64,000 nt of DNA from Gari tellinella. Taxonomy: Eukaryota > Mollusca > Bivalvia > Cardiida > Psammobiidae. Position numbers and translations under genes: made by a program. The stretch is from the NCBI GenBank assembly GCA_922989275.2, contig OV277861.1, positions 51,003,623-51,067,622 of the forward strand, in the 5' to 3' direction. The notes below the pieces were generated by a model. The model saw only the letters and a list, made by a program, of their open reading frames with translations, had not been told where the DNA came from and made no database searches. Positions 21,801 to 32,352 of the stretch are shown piece after piece (the first letter of the stretch is position 1; every line of letters begins with the position of its first letter).

Positions 21801-22051
21801 TTAACCCATTACCTCATAGCCTGTTTCAAGTTTTGAAGATAGGTGACCACTTAAAGCAGGTTGAAAGTAAAGCAGAATGTGCCTCAGGGCACATTCTGCT
21901 TTACTTTCATTCTGCTTTAAGCTAACATATGATAGAATATAGAAAATACTTCTTATGCAGCATAATCATGACTGTATAAATTGGAACCCTTTTCTTCAGT
22001 GGAGGAATAATTCATAGTCTGAAATCAGATATTTATTGGGTAATGGATTAA
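21801..22051 (+). mobile_element. family A MITE, 251 bp, nested in an E-like palindrome
   Basis: TTAACCCATTACCTCATAGC to TATTGGGTAATGGATTAA with an intact hairpin. Left flank AACTCCTTCAGGAGCTTCTG..TCAACCTGCT and right flank GCAACCACCTGTC look like an E/A-type palindrome interrupted at GCTTTAAGC, again at TTAA. Confidence 0.7.
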
Positions 22052-22403
22052 GCAACCACCTGTCTAAACCCTTAACCACAAGCTATTGTGGAGTGAAGGG
22101 TTATCTGTAGCCCAGGGGACACATTGTGTGCCAACAAACTTACTGTATGTATGTTTCAATCAGTATTGTTTCAAGAACACGACAGTATGACATAAATAAC
22201 TAGCACCATAGTGTCTACCAGGACTCCCAACAAACTCCAATATTATGTCAATACTTCTTTTAATGCCCCTGCATGACATAGTCTGGGGCATACTGTTTTT
22301 GGTCTTTATAAAGTTTATACCCTTGGCTGCAACTATAGAACTACATGCCACTGTGACATGGACTTTATATTATGTACAGTACTCCGCTCCAGAAGTCCTT
22401 GAG

Positions 22404-22583
22404 CAGGGCTCCAGATCGATAAGGGGGAGTAAACTGAACTAATCCAACATTTTCTCACTCATTTTAGCACCAAATCCTATGGTGTTACTACTCATTAGAA
22501 TTGTCTCTTTGAGATGATTCTAATGAGTTGTGACACCATAAGGTTTAAAACAGAAATAAAGATTTTAGTTTTTGAAATATTCA
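22404..22583 (+). mobile_element. family F MITE, right end missing
   Basis: CAGGGCTCCAGATCGATAAG, palindrome CCTATGGTGTTACTACTCAT..GTCTCTTTGAGATGATTC, then AGATTTTAGTTTTTGAAATA. The terminal GAGCCCTG is lost. Confidence 0.65.
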
Positions 22584-22599
22584 GATAAACTTCAAAAGT

Positions 22600-22800
22600 C
22601 ATTTAGAGGAGGTCAAAATTAATATTCTGAATTCAACATTGACCATCACTTTGAAACTGCATGTTACAGAGAGCTCATATTTGGCATGCATAGGAGGCCT
22701 ATCAAGATGCCCATTGGACTCAGTAAAAGTTTGGCCATGTCAGACAAAGGTCAAGGTCTAGGTCATGGTCACATCAGGTGGCATAGTGTTTCACAAACAC
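22600..22800 (+). repeat. monomer of the gacctttg-type satellite element
   Basis: GGTCAAAATTAATATTCTG, CATGTCAGACAAAGGTCAAG..GGTCATGGTCAC and GTGTTTCACAAACAC recall the 1-490 and 13963-16257 elements (compare GTGTTTGTGAAACAC near 14200). No microsatellite or 3' hairpin follows. Confidence 0.4.
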
Positions 22801-23605
22801 ATCTTGCCTCTATTTCACAACGTATTCAATCTGGATCTAAACTGTCTGATGATAACATTTTGAGAGACATTAAAACATGCATAAAATTTCATGGGTTAGA
22901 TATTAACATTAAGCGTGTCTGTCAATCGCTAGCTCCAAGAAGGTTTTTTCGCATTATTCTTATCTTGAGGTACCCATTCACCTGTCTAATAGCCATCTTT
23001 CATATTTTGATTGGCTGTTTATCACAAATTTGACTTAACATGTAAACTTTTTTCTCTCCAGGCTCATTATTATCCCTTCTCCTGCAGAACATTCATATAT
23101 AAAATTATCAGCACCCAGAATCTAAACTAAAACATTGGCTAAGAAAACACAATTCAACACAATTTTCCAATGAAGAGTGAATAACACATGTCAGTCAAAT
23201 CCTAAAGGAAAGAGTGCAGACCCTAATCTAACAGCTCCTTTTGAAGCTATCTGGTCAGGGTCCACGTTTTCGAAAAACTTCAATAAACACTATTAGAGAG
23301 TTAATGGTTATCATTACATTTAAAGCTTACACAGTTAAAATAAAAACAAAGATTACATATCATTTCATTTTCATTTTATCTAATATTTTTCACAAGAAAA
23401 ACCTGATTGGTTGTTTTATCGGAGAATAGTCCAATCAGATTCCTTGCAGAGTCATTAAAATCTCCAAATCCATAAGGCTTATATTAAGTACTGCAATAAA
23501 AATAGACACGCAATGAAAACTAAGCTTTATAGTCTATGAGGAAATCAACATAAACTGCACATTTTACTGATTGTAATGGTACTTATGGAGATCAGCTCCT
23601 TGCAG

Positions 23606-23845
23606 AGAAAACACATTACTCCCATAGCCTGTCTCTAGTTTTGATGACAGGTGACCACTTAAAGCAGGTTGAAAGTAAAGCAGATTGCGCCTTAAGGCGC
23701 ATTCTGCTTTACTTTCAGCCTACTTTGGGCTATCATCTACAAGGTATAAGAAATATTTCTAATGGTGCATATTTATGAACTATTTTCTTAAGTAGAGGAA
23801 TAATTTGAATGTGTAAAAGGGCATATTTATGAGGTAATAGGTTAA
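23606..23845 (+). mobile_element. family A MITE
   Basis: CACATTACTCCCATAGCCTG to GAGGTAATAGGTTAA. Palindrome apex GCGCCTTAAGGCGC. Confidence 0.7.
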
Positions 23846-23959
23846 TGTTTTCACATCACAACTTTAACCCTTACATAGGGGACCTGAAGTATATACATCA
23901 TAATGCAAACAGTGCAGACCATAATTAGCCCTTTGAATCTGGGTCTGCATTGTTTGTAA

Positions 23960-24297
23960 TACAGCATTCCCTCCCTACAACGATTCCCTCCTTACAACGA
24001 CTCTTGTCGCAGTTCCCTAAACAAGACAATTATGTCTAACCCTTTACTGCTTTAATATCGTCTGCTTAAAGTTATCGTCTGCTGTTTTTCTCAAAGTTAC
24101 ATATTGGACATTTTGACAGAAAAAAACTTAATGACGAGTGACAAACAGCTTGAATCCAGATCAGACGCCGCGAAACGCGGCGTCTGATCTGGATTCAAAC
24201 TGTTTGCAAATGTAAGCCGATTTCCCTCCCTCTAAGGACTCCCTCCGAACAACGCACACAATTGCTGTCTCCCAGTGTATTTTTGGGACTCACAGTG
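23960..24297 (-). mobile_element. family H MITE (CAGTGTTCCCTC ends), one end lost
   Basis: Left end TACAGCATTCCCTCCCTACA. Palindrome CAAACAGCTTGAATCCAGAT..CGCCGCGAAACGCGGCG..CAAACTGTTTG. Right part CCCTCCCTCTAAGGACTCCC and GCTGTCTCCCAGTG, without the final terminus. Compare the complete 45711-46071 copy. Confidence 0.65.
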
Positions 24298-24592
24298 TTG
24301 CTAACTTTAATAAGAGTTAATTTTGTACATTCCTGTTCTTCCTAATGATTCTGATATTAATACAACATTCATTTAGGAACGTTTTTCTTAAGAAAAAATT
24401 GACATTATAAAAAGGCTATTTCATGTTACATAACGGACACACAAAAGGGGATTTTCTTTATCACACAGAGCTCTAAGGCAAAGTGTCATATCAGCAGAAT
24501 GAGTCAATCTCACAAATCTCCCTTAAGTCATCCATAATTATTTTAATTCTATCCAACTTTCCATCAACATAAACAATCTCTCTCTCTCACAG

Positions 24593-24682
24593 CGAGCTTT
24601 GTTTCATAATGAAGTCAGCATGCGGTCTTCTGATACTAATGGCTACAGTGCTACCACAAAGACATGTAAACTCCTTTCTACG
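24593..24682 (+). CDS. candidate first coding exon with signal peptide
   Basis: A pyrimidine tract ending TCTCTCTCTCACAG (to 24592) resembles a splice acceptor, and GTACGT at 24683 a splice donor. Between them is a 90 nt stretch with an ATG at 24609. The frame reads Met-Lys-Ser-Ala-Cys-Gly then a hydrophobic run LLILMATVLP and QRHVNSFLR, the shape of a secretory signal peptide with basic start, hydrophobic core and polar cleavage region. Read through without splicing the frame ends 20 codons later. No downstream exon was identified and the product is unknown. It does not belong to any repeat family here. Confidence 0.3.
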
Positions 24683-24914
24683 GTACGTTATATCTTTATC
24701 TCGTGAAAAATCTCAAATTGGCTGTGCATTCAATTATAATTAATCTCTGAGGTTTCACTGCTAATCATAGACTAAATATATCACAGGTAAAATAAAACCC
24801 TGAGACTGCGATAAATCTGGGTAGAATATATAGAGACTAAGATAATACCCCACCATAACACTTTGAAGAATGATAACCTTTACAGTACAGGGTACCGAGT
24901 ATATCTTTAAACAT

Positions 24915-24990
24915 CATTTGCAAAAAGTGTAGACCCAGATCAGAGGGCTCCTGAAGGAGCCCTCTGATCTTGGTCTGCACTTTTTGTCAG
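24915..24990. repeat. solitary D-type palindrome
   Basis: GCAAAAAGTGTAGACCCAGA..GGGCTCCTGAAGGAGCCC..TCTGCACTTTTTGTC forms a ~68 bp hairpin of the D/I/J type. Recognisable termini are not visible within 100 bp. Confidence 0.6.
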
Positions 24991-25234
24991 TCATAAAAAT
25001 AATTTTTAAAACAAATAGTTTACTAGGAAACAGGCAAGTCTATTTGAAAATTCGGTGTGGTCGAGGTTAAGAGGTTCCTGGGGGTGGTCGTAACCTTGTT
25101 AATTACTGTTGACAGGAACTAGTATCAGTTAGATACTAACATTATAATCAGATTTACAAGTGACAGGCTTCTGAGTATGTAACCTCTTTGTAATGTCATG
25201 CTGTTCTCAAACTGTGCTGGGTCTTGGAATAAAA

Positions 25235-25378
25235 TCAAACCTGTGTGTAACAGATAAGCCTGGATGTTGCAATGAACCTTTCCCTCTGTGCCTGATGGAA
25301 GATTTCATTGTAAATATACAAAGGTTATCCAAAGACACTGCAGCTAGTGTTTGTCCATGCAGTAACTCATATAATTAA
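25235..25378 (-). repeat. family J fragment
   Basis: GGATGTTGCAATGAACCTTT..ATGGAAGATTTCATTGTAAA..ATACAAAGG matches the right half of J, as at 48306-48420. Confidence 0.45.
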
Positions 25379-25984
25379 GAAATAACAGCCTTGTGATTTA
25401 ATTACTACACATCTGAACTCCTACCTGTGTTCTATTGCACGATTAACCACTAGTGTTAATTTATCATTTCGATTCTAACACTTCAATTTAACTACAATTT
25501 GCACCAACAAAGCGAGTTAATATTTTTAGTGCACAAGTTTTTTAAGCCATAATTCATCAGGTTAATCAAGCTGTTACAAAGCGTGCATGTTTTATTGAGA
25601 ATTTAAACACAGATACGTTCCTTCTTTGTTTATATAAGGGTGTGTTCAAGGTGTGTTAGAATATGAAATAGCAAACAGTGCTAAATTGTGACATCTCATC
25701 AGGGTATACATTGTCTGCTAATGTTTGTTTTAGGAAGATTATGCATATATGGTTAAGGTGACATTCAAAGAAAGAATTCAAGTTCAATTAAAGAGCCATT
25801 ACTAAACGATTATCAGTGTATCAATTTTATCAATATCTGAAACATGAAAATGGGCCTTCATCTTCCTGAAGCAACTCTAGACCAAATAATTTGTATTACC
25901 CCTTAATTTTGTTTGCACAATGAAATTCAAACTATTGCAAAAACACATCAAAACTGAATGAATTCTACCGGTACTCCATTATGA

Positions 25985-26492
25985 TTAACTCTTAGCATGC
26001 TTGCAGGGAAACCATGATAGCCAGAGCTACAGATAAAGGGAGTATTTAAAAAACTAAAATCTTTATTTCTGCTTTAAACCGTATGGTGTCACTACTCATT
26101 AGAATCGTCCCGAAGAGACGATTCTAATGAGAAGTTACACCATAGGATTTGGTGATGAAATAAGTGAGATAATGTTGGATTTGTCCCTTTTCAGTACCTC
26201 TTATCTGGAGCCCTGATAACCGTTGTAAATTTACAGTTTGGGTCCTGATGAGATTTGATTTGATTTGTTTTGATTTTACGTCACTTTCAACAGTATTTCA
26301 GTCATATCGCGACGTCCAGCTAATTACAGGTGGATGATGAGACGCCGTAAAGAAATATGTGGCGTAGTGCGTCCCTTCAAAACCCAAGCTGTTTGACACT
26401 CTGACCCACTTTTGAAAATTATAAATTAAGAACAACAGTAGCAGACAATAAATGTTGCAGACGAAAAAATTACCCAGCATGCAAAGAATTAA
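25985..26492 (-). mobile_element. family C MITE interrupted by F
   Basis: TTAACTCTTAGCATGCTTGC at the left and TACCCAGCATGCAAAGAATTAA at the right are both C termini. The left C part is cut at CATGATAG and resumes after the F copy with ATAACCGTTGTAAATTTACAG and GGGTCCTGATGAG. C is therefore older than the F insertion here. Confidence 0.7.
26022..26215 (-). mobile_element. family F MITE nested in C
   Basis: CAGAGCTACAGATAAAGGGA to CTTATCTGGAGCCCTG with hairpin GTCCCGAAGAGAC at the centre. Confidence 0.7.
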
Positions 26493-26759
26493 CTATTTGG
26501 AAATGATAACCAGTGTTTCAGCATCTTCATGCCCCAATCATAAATTTTCTGGCAAGGAAGCCTTAGCTGATTCTTCTTAGACACTTTCACATTCCTTTCC
26601 AATATGCTGGGCTTCCACCAGTTTTCCAAGAAACATTAAGTGAAGGTTGGTTAATTCATTTCAATATAAGGCCTGTACTTAACAGTTAAACAATTACACC
26701 AAATACACATGTTTAACCTAAGACACTTTAATTTTACCTGGAAAGCATGAGTAGAGCAG

Positions 26760-27156
26760 AAGTTATATGCTGAAAATAGAAAATATGGGAAAGGGGACTA
26801 ACTCTCACAGTATTGCTGCAAGAGTTATCAACCTTGTTCAAGACAATTACACTCATCCATCTCTTTCCATTCAAGAAATGTCATTTCAAAATCTTTAGAA
26901 CAACAGAAGAAATCTGCATGAAAAAATATTGGAAGGGGGAATAACTCTCATAATATTGTAGCAAGAGTTACCCTTATGCAATATGCTTCCACTTGTCAAG
27001 CTCTATCCATATAAAGTTTCATCTTAAAAGAGTTATGTAGCGCGACACAAAAAGCATGACGAACAAACAGATGGAGGAACAGATGGACGGACGGACAGAC
27101 AGACGCCGGAAAAGTGATCCCTAAGTGTCACCTCTGCCTACAGCAGGTGACACAAT
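26760..27156 (+). mobile_element. short satellite-bearing element with TGTCACCT hairpin
   Basis: Two ~142 bp units (AAGGGGACTAACTCTCACAG near 26791, AAGGGGGAATAACTCTCATA near 26933), then GATGGACGGACGGACAGACAG (27080-27103), then the hairpin TGTCACCTCTGCCTACAG..AGGTGACA (27127-27152). The plan matches the other satellite-bearing elements, but with its own hairpin. Confidence 0.65.
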
Positions 27157-27476
27157 AAGTGGTAGCAAAATATGTGTAATGCCTTATGTTGGGTGGGGCT
27201 TGATTTTCCATCCAGTTTCTTTTCCCACCTGATAGGACACAGGTTAATCACTTCCTTCGTGTCCTATCACCTTGATATCTTCATCAAACCTGTTCCCCAG
27301 GTTTTCATATTTATCTTTCACCTAAAAAACACACAATTGCCATTTTCTCCTATGACTCTCTGATTGACATGGGAGATAACTGTATCAAATACCCAAACAT
27401 CTACAACTGACAAAATATCCTTTCAATGAACGAATCTGTCTCCTCCACAACTCATATAAAATGCTACAAATCATCT

Positions 27477-27621
27477 TATACCATTTCTTCATAAATACAC
27501 TTTTATGCCATTCCTCCACTGAAGAAAGTAAGTTCAATTTTATACAGTCATGAATGACACCACTGTGAGAAGTATTTGCTATACACCCAAGAAAATGGTA
27601 GCTTAAAGCAGGCTGAAAGTA
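27477..27621 (-). mobile_element. family A MITE, left part
   Basis: ATACCATTTCTTCATAAATACAC, CACTGAAGAAAGTAAGTTC and GCTTAAAGCAGGCTGAAAGTA. It ends at the palindrome. Confidence 0.6.
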
Positions 27622-27904
27622 TATTTTTTGAAAATAAAAAATGATTCATTTTAATCTAAATAACAAACATTTGAAGTCTGACCAATGCAGTGTCACTCTG
27701 ATCTGGCTCCTAATTGTTTGCAGTGGACATAAGGTATTTAGCTTAAAGCATTTCATGGGAAAGAATGACCATCTTTTGCTATCTTTGCAAAATAAGAAAC
27801 CTTTCATTTCAAAAATACAAACAGATAAAACATTTGTAAAACATATTTTTCTGAAAGCTGAAGGTCCTGAAATAGACCTTTTTTGTCTACCTTAAATCAA
27901 TAAT

Positions 27905-28022
27905 TACTTAACCTTTGACATGCAGGTATACATTATATAAATTATATACTTTGCAAACAGTGCAGACCCTGAACAGAGAGCTCCATAACGAGCTCTCTGT
28001 TCTTGGTCAGCACTGTTTAAGA
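27905..28022. repeat. palindrome-bearing MITE remnant
   Basis: TTAACCTTTGACATGCAGGT near 27909 starts a TTAA-type end. The palindrome GCAAACAGTGCAGACCCTGA..GAGCTCCATAACGAGCTC..CAGCACTGTTTA lies at 27954-28020. Confidence 0.5.
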
Positions 28023-28496
28023 GCTTCATATTTAAATATTGTCTTGAAATAATCTCCAAATAATCAACATTAAACAGGTCAATTTTCAAAAGCAGAGCAG
28101 TCCATCGGAAAAATAAAGCATTGTATGTGTTAGTCTTCAAGATATTGTTGCTATCAATCGTATCATCACAGGAAGTGATGGAGACCGAGCGAGGCAATCG
28201 GCTTGATGTGCTAGTCTAGCCAGGTTTGATAACTCTGTTCCCAAACTTGTAACATAGACGCATGGTCTTCTAATGACGTGATACAATATGCTGAAACGTG
28301 CTTATCTTCAAAGACCTATCGTCTCTGATTTCTCCATTAACAGATTTTCCGTGCTAATCTGTTGAAAATTTTCTACCTAGTTGCTCCCATCTGTAATCTA
28401 ATCCATTCCAAGACGATGGAGAACTATGCAACCTCAAAACGACAATAGCTGCTGGAATTTTCTTTTCTTTACCATTTTAATTGTTAACAACAACAA

Positions 28497-28710
28497 TTAA
28501 CCCTTAGCCTGCCAGTCACGACTATAGCTCCATATGCAAACAGCTTGGATCCGGATGAGACGCCGAGTAACTCGGCGTCTCATCCGGATCCAAGCTGTTT
28601 GACACTCGGACAACATTTTCAGCAATTTTGAGCAACTTTGAAGCACTTTGAAACTTGAAGCAGATGAGAAATATAGCAGACGACAATTTATTTGGCGGGC
28701 TAAGGGTTAA
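28497..28710 (-). mobile_element. family B MITE, 214 bp, reverse copy
   Basis: TTAACCCTTAGCCTGCCAGT to GGCGGGCTAAGGGTTAA. Exactly 214 bp including both TTAA, the same as the four copies at 37-41 kb, and nearly identical to them. Palindrome AAACAGCTTGGATCCGGATG with apex GCCGAGTAACTCGGC. Confidence 0.85.
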
Positions 28711-28775
28711 AGTATGGCAGTATGGTTGAACTTGTGTCAAATTGTTTTTACAGTGGAGATGTTATTTGTACCCAT

Positions 28776-29092
28776 TTAATCCTCTCCTCCATAGAAGCAT
28801 CTTTTAGTGCATCAGGGCTGCCATTTTTCCGGAAATCTTCGGATTTTTATCCTAGTAGATTGTAGCATATGGCAGCCCTGGTCTATTTAGTTTTTACCTC
28901 AACTATTTATAATACAGTCATTAACATATACCAAAAGAAATATATTCTATATGCTAGCAGATAATTATATCTTAAGCAAGCTGAAAGAAAAGCAGAATGT
29001 AACTAAATAAAGAGTATTCTGCTTTACTTTCAACCTGCTTTAAGTGGTCACCTTTCTTCAATATAAGAAATAGGCCATAGGGTAACACAGCA
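28776..29092 (-). mobile_element. family A MITE interrupted by a 68 bp element
   Basis: TTAATCCTCTCCTCCATAGAAGC at the left and CAATATAAGAAATAGGCCATAGGG at the right. A tiny T element sits at 28813-28880. The palindrome centre reads GTAACTAAATAAAGAGTATTC. Confidence 0.65.
28813..28880 (+). mobile_element. element T, 68 bp, hAT-like ends
   Basis: CAGGGCTGCCATTTTTCCGG to GCATATGGCAGCCCTG. Inverted ends CAGGGCTGCCAT. A related pair of ends flanks 52080-52333. Very short MITE; superfamily uncertain. Confidence 0.5.
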
Positions 29093-29219
29093 TAATGTGG
29101 TGTTTGATCAGAATCCAAAATGTTTGACATTCAAAATGATTTGATTTAGCTCAGTCAATTTACCTAGATTTTTAATTTGACAAATAAACAGATAACGTCA
29201 TATCAGTGATGGAGTTCAT

Positions 29220-29427
29220 TTAAGCCTAAGTATCTACTAAAGTGGACATTGGAAATCAGTGTAGACCCTGATGAATTGCCACATAATGTGGCTTCACATC
29301 AGCAATTGCACTCTTTGCTATATCATAATTATGAAATACTTTTTTATGGTCAAGCACTGTCCTGTCTTTAGATCCGCCTTGTATATCTAAAATGAAATCT
29401 TGTAATTTCCTAGTATAAATGGGTTAA
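29220..29427 (+). mobile_element. family J MITE, 208 bp
   Basis: Reference J: TTAAGCCTAAGTATCTACTA to CCTAGTATAAATGGGTTAA, with CAGTGTAGACCCTGATGA and GCCACATAATGTGGC at the palindrome apex. Inverted ends are short (TTAA plus about six bases). Confidence 0.6.
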
Positions 29428-30028
29428 TCCTCTACTACTCACAGTCTGGATCCCTAATAGGTTATTATTGGGGTACTGAAATGTCAACTGGCTCCCCCAT
29501 AAAGTCCATTAACTAAAGTTTATCAACATAAGTGCTTTTTCCCCAAAAATATGTTTTCATTAATTTTTCATTACAATGTCTACCAGTCTATGATTCCTGA
29601 ACCAGTTCACATATGTGACAGTTTTATTTGACCAGCATGTAATAAAACTTCATATCTCACTGGTCATAGCCATATAGGAAATGGAAAGGTCACAGCTGGG
29701 ACTAACAGTACAGCCACCATTTAAAAACTATACTCAGCAAAAATAGAAACTTTACATTGGATTCAAATGTGTATAGTTCTGTCTATAAACACAACTTTGC
29801 AGAAGGCTTAGTGTTTTTCGAAACTTTGGATCAATGTCTGTAAGTTTTTGACTATGGTGATGAAAAAAATCCAAAAGCCACGTCGTGATTTGACGTCAAA
29901 ATGCATAGGGGTCGATTTCAAAATTATCAGATGTGAACATGTACGCAAGATGTGTTTTATTCATTTTACGGTTTCATTTTAAATGACTTTTTTGCATAAA
30001 GACAGTTCAGTAGCGCGAATGCTCACCG

Positions 30029-30255
30029 TCACGCCTCAGGCAAGCAACACTCCGTCTCTGATGCACCGTCTAATGACGTCATCTGGGATGCCATGCCATT
30101 TTCGTAATCAAGCATTTCTGAGGTTGTTGGTCGTGTAAATCTAGTATTTGTTCCGCATCCGTAGCCAACTTTACCCTTTACATGCTCGATTGGTTTCAAA
30201 TCTGTTGATACCACAGGCCATGGCATGACGTTGACATTATTCTGGGCTTTGTAAG
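30029..30255 (-). pseudogene. Tc1-like transposase, C-terminal remnant
   Basis: The minus-strand frame contains AQNNVNVMPWPVVSTDLKPIEHV. This corresponds to the conserved Tc1 transposase block normally near W-P-x-x-S-P-D-L-N-P-I-E-H, whose glutamate is the third catalytic residue. Here Pro-Asp is replaced by Thr-Asp, and the frame then degenerates (the expected RR..R..V end lies in another frame). The two upstream catalytic aspartate blocks are absent, so it cannot be an active transposase. Confidence 0.75.
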
Positions 30256-30435
30256 TGCAGTTTTGATCTGCCCTGAATGCGGTCTACAGGTACGGATAGG
30301 ACCGTGGCATTGCTTCAGACGATTCCTGATTGTCTCGGCAGCGATCCCAAACCGCCAAGCAGTAACCGTTGCTGGGATTGAACAGTTACGTCGATACGTT
30401 AAGGTAAGAGTGCGGTCGTCTCTATGTGACGTCAA
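30256..30435 (-). pseudogene. Tc1-like transposase, N-terminal HTH remnant
   Basis: The minus-strand frame reads ..TYRRNCSIPATVTAWRFGIAAETIRNRLKQCHGPIRTCRPHSG. The segment AETIRNRL..G and the following RPHSG align by eye with the second helix-turn-helix of Tc1 transposases (S..TVRNRL.E.GL.ARRP..G). It runs almost straight into the C-terminal block, so the catalytic core has been deleted in between. Confidence 0.7.
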
Positions 30436-30931
30436 CGATCTCAGACGATCCTGGACTTATCCCGTAACTCTGTAACGAGTAGTTAGGATATGAATTTTCT
30501 ATCGTATGCCTCCAAAATGACGCCCAGCATCAGTTGCTGACGCACCCGCCGTAAGCATGCCAAATGGCCTGATTTCTGTTATTTTCAGAAAGCTGTGACA
30601 TCTCAGTTTTGAAACGCAGGTGTTTACAATTTTGTTTTTTCGGTGTCTGGCTCAAGCCTGCGTGTGTCTGTTGCATTAAATAATCTTGAAATAAACCTGA
30701 CAAAGTCAACTCGCCGTCAGAGTTAAAAACCGGAAGTGGAAAGCGTGCTACGTCGTGCGCGGTACAAATTAGCGAGAGTGTGGCTCTGTATGGTCTTTAT
30801 CGATAACCCCATTATGAAATGTACGTATTATTTATGAAACGTGATTAAACATTGCTCAAACCGGCTTTAAAGTATGTAAAGTTTCTATTTTTGTTAAGTA
30901 TACATAGGCAATTTAATGTAGTTTAACTCTT

Positions 30932-31022
30932 TTAACCCATTACCCCATAAATATGCCTTTTTACGCCTCTAATTTATTCCTCCACCAAAGAAAATAGTTC
31001 AACTTTATATATTCATGACAGT
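30932..31022 (-). mobile_element. family A MITE, left third
   Basis: TTAACCCATTACCCCATAAA..TATTCCTCCACCAAAGAAAATAG..TATTCATGACAGTAC. It stops before the palindrome. Confidence 0.6.
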
Positions 31023-31187
31023 ACAGCCACCATTCATAAAGTACAATTGGCAGTTTGTTCTTTTAAGTCTTTTAACATTGTATCTACACTCTTTTAAAAC
31101 AGTGTAGACAAATATCAGCAAGTTTTATTCTATCACAGTAAACTTAAGTTAACCATATAAGCGCAACAGGAAAGAAAAGTAAATCAA

Positions 31188-31368
31188 CAGGGATCTATGG
31201 AGATACGAGGGATTAAACTGAACAAATCCACAAACATTCAAATCATATGGTGCTACTACTCATTAGAATTGTCTCGAAGAGACAATTCTAATGAGTAGTG
31301 ACACCATAGGGTTTAAAGCAGAAATAAAGATTTAACTTTTTGAAATACTCCCCTAATCTGGAGCCTTG
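31188..31368 (+). mobile_element. family F MITE
   Basis: CAGGGATCTATGGAGATACG to CTAATCTGGAGCCTTG. Palindrome GAATTGTCTCGAAGAGACAATTC intact; left interior shortened. Confidence 0.65.
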
Positions 31369-31673
31369 AATAAAGCACTGATGGCGCACAATATCAGTAA
31401 CTAGAATAAGCTCTAAGCCAATCAATACAATAGTTAGAGTGATTGGTTATAATGCTTCTTATGACACGGATCAATCAAGTACACAGAGATGCTTGCATTG
31501 TCTTGATTGCCAATTTAGATCAAATGGCCATCGTTTAGCTCAAACCCATATATCACATATAACATTAGTCTCTTATAGATCTATATCTAACATATTAGAA
31601 AGCCTCCGATACACATGATAAATGGACCTCCACTTCCTGTCTCAGATATTTGATTCATGTTTTCATCACAATA

Positions 31674-32019
31674 TTAACCCTTTGCATGCTGGGTAATTGT
31701 TTTTTGTCGGCAGCAACTGTTGGGTGCTACTGTTTTAACCCTTTACTCCATTTCTAGTTTTTAAGATAGATGACTACTTAAAGCAGGTTGAAAGTAAGGC
31801 ACATTCTGCTTTACTTTCAGCCTGCTTTAAACTATCATCTGCTAGAATATAGAAAATGTTTTGTATGGTGCATGTTCATGACTACATAAATTGGAACTAT
31901 TTTTTCAGTGGAGGAATAAATTAAATGTGCTAAAAGGTGCTTCTATGGAGGAAAGGGTTAAACATAGAATTTTCTTAATTTCTATTCTAAACTGGGTCCG
32001 AGTGTCAAGCAGTTTGGAT
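31674..32019 (+). mobile_element. family C MITE split by A at TTAA, right end lost
   Basis: C left end TTAACCCTTTGCATGCTGGG and GTTGGGTGCTACTGTT. A inserted at 31735-31961. C then resumes as ACATAGAATTTTCTTAATTTC and GTGTCAAGCAGTTTGGAT. In unbroken C copies the junction reads CTACTGTTCTAAAAATAGAA, so A entered a TTAA-like site between CTACTGTT and AAAATAG. Confidence 0.65.
31735..31961 (+). mobile_element. family A MITE nested in C
   Basis: TTAACCCTTTACTCCATTTC to GGAGGAAAGGGTTAA. Left palindrome arm shortened (GAAAGTAAGGCACATTC). Confidence 0.7.
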
Positions 32020-32089
32020 ATTCTATATTCTAGCAGATGGTAATTTTAAACAAGCTGAAAGTTAGGAATAATGAATCTTATCCATGCAT

Positions 32090-32341
32090 TTACTTCATGC
32101 TGCAAGTTTTGAAAACTGGTGGCCACTTAAACCTGGTTGAAAGTAAAGCAGAATGTGCCTTAAGGTACTAAAATGTTCTGTTTTACTTTTAACCTGTTTT
32201 AACTTTTAAGCTACAATCTGCTAGAATATAGAAAATATTTCCTATAATACATATTCATGACTAAATAAATTTGAACTATTTCCTCAGTGGAGGAATAAAT
32301 TAGATATGTTAAAATGTGTATCTATGGAGTAAATGGTTAAA
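32090..32341 (+). mobile_element. family A MITE, diverged
   Basis: CAAGTTTTGAAAACTGGTGG, AAGCAGAATGTGCCTTAAGG and CTATGGAGTAAATGGTTAA. Left terminus eroded where it meets the broken C copy. Confidence 0.55.
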
Positions 32342-32352
32342 GTAGACAAAAA

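Larger units (their letters stand above)
29731..30900 (-). mobile_element. Tc1-like element, internally deleted
   Basis: 27 bp inverted repeats at 29731-29757 and 30874-30900 read TACTYARCAAAAATAGAAAC and on, flanked by TA on both sides (29729-29730 and 30901-30902). This is a Tc1/mariner signature. The 1.17 kb length is short for an autonomous Tc1-like element, and the transposase inside is deleted and frameshifted. Confidence 0.85.

Noticed and set aside
22686..23033. 115-codon plus-strand frame
   Set aside because: Its first half is satellite-type repeat (GGTCAAGGTCTAGGTCATGG); no domain in the rest.
26243..26280. GATTT-rich run near 26243 as a microsatellite
   Set aside because: Only a few imperfect GATTT units; too short and degenerate.
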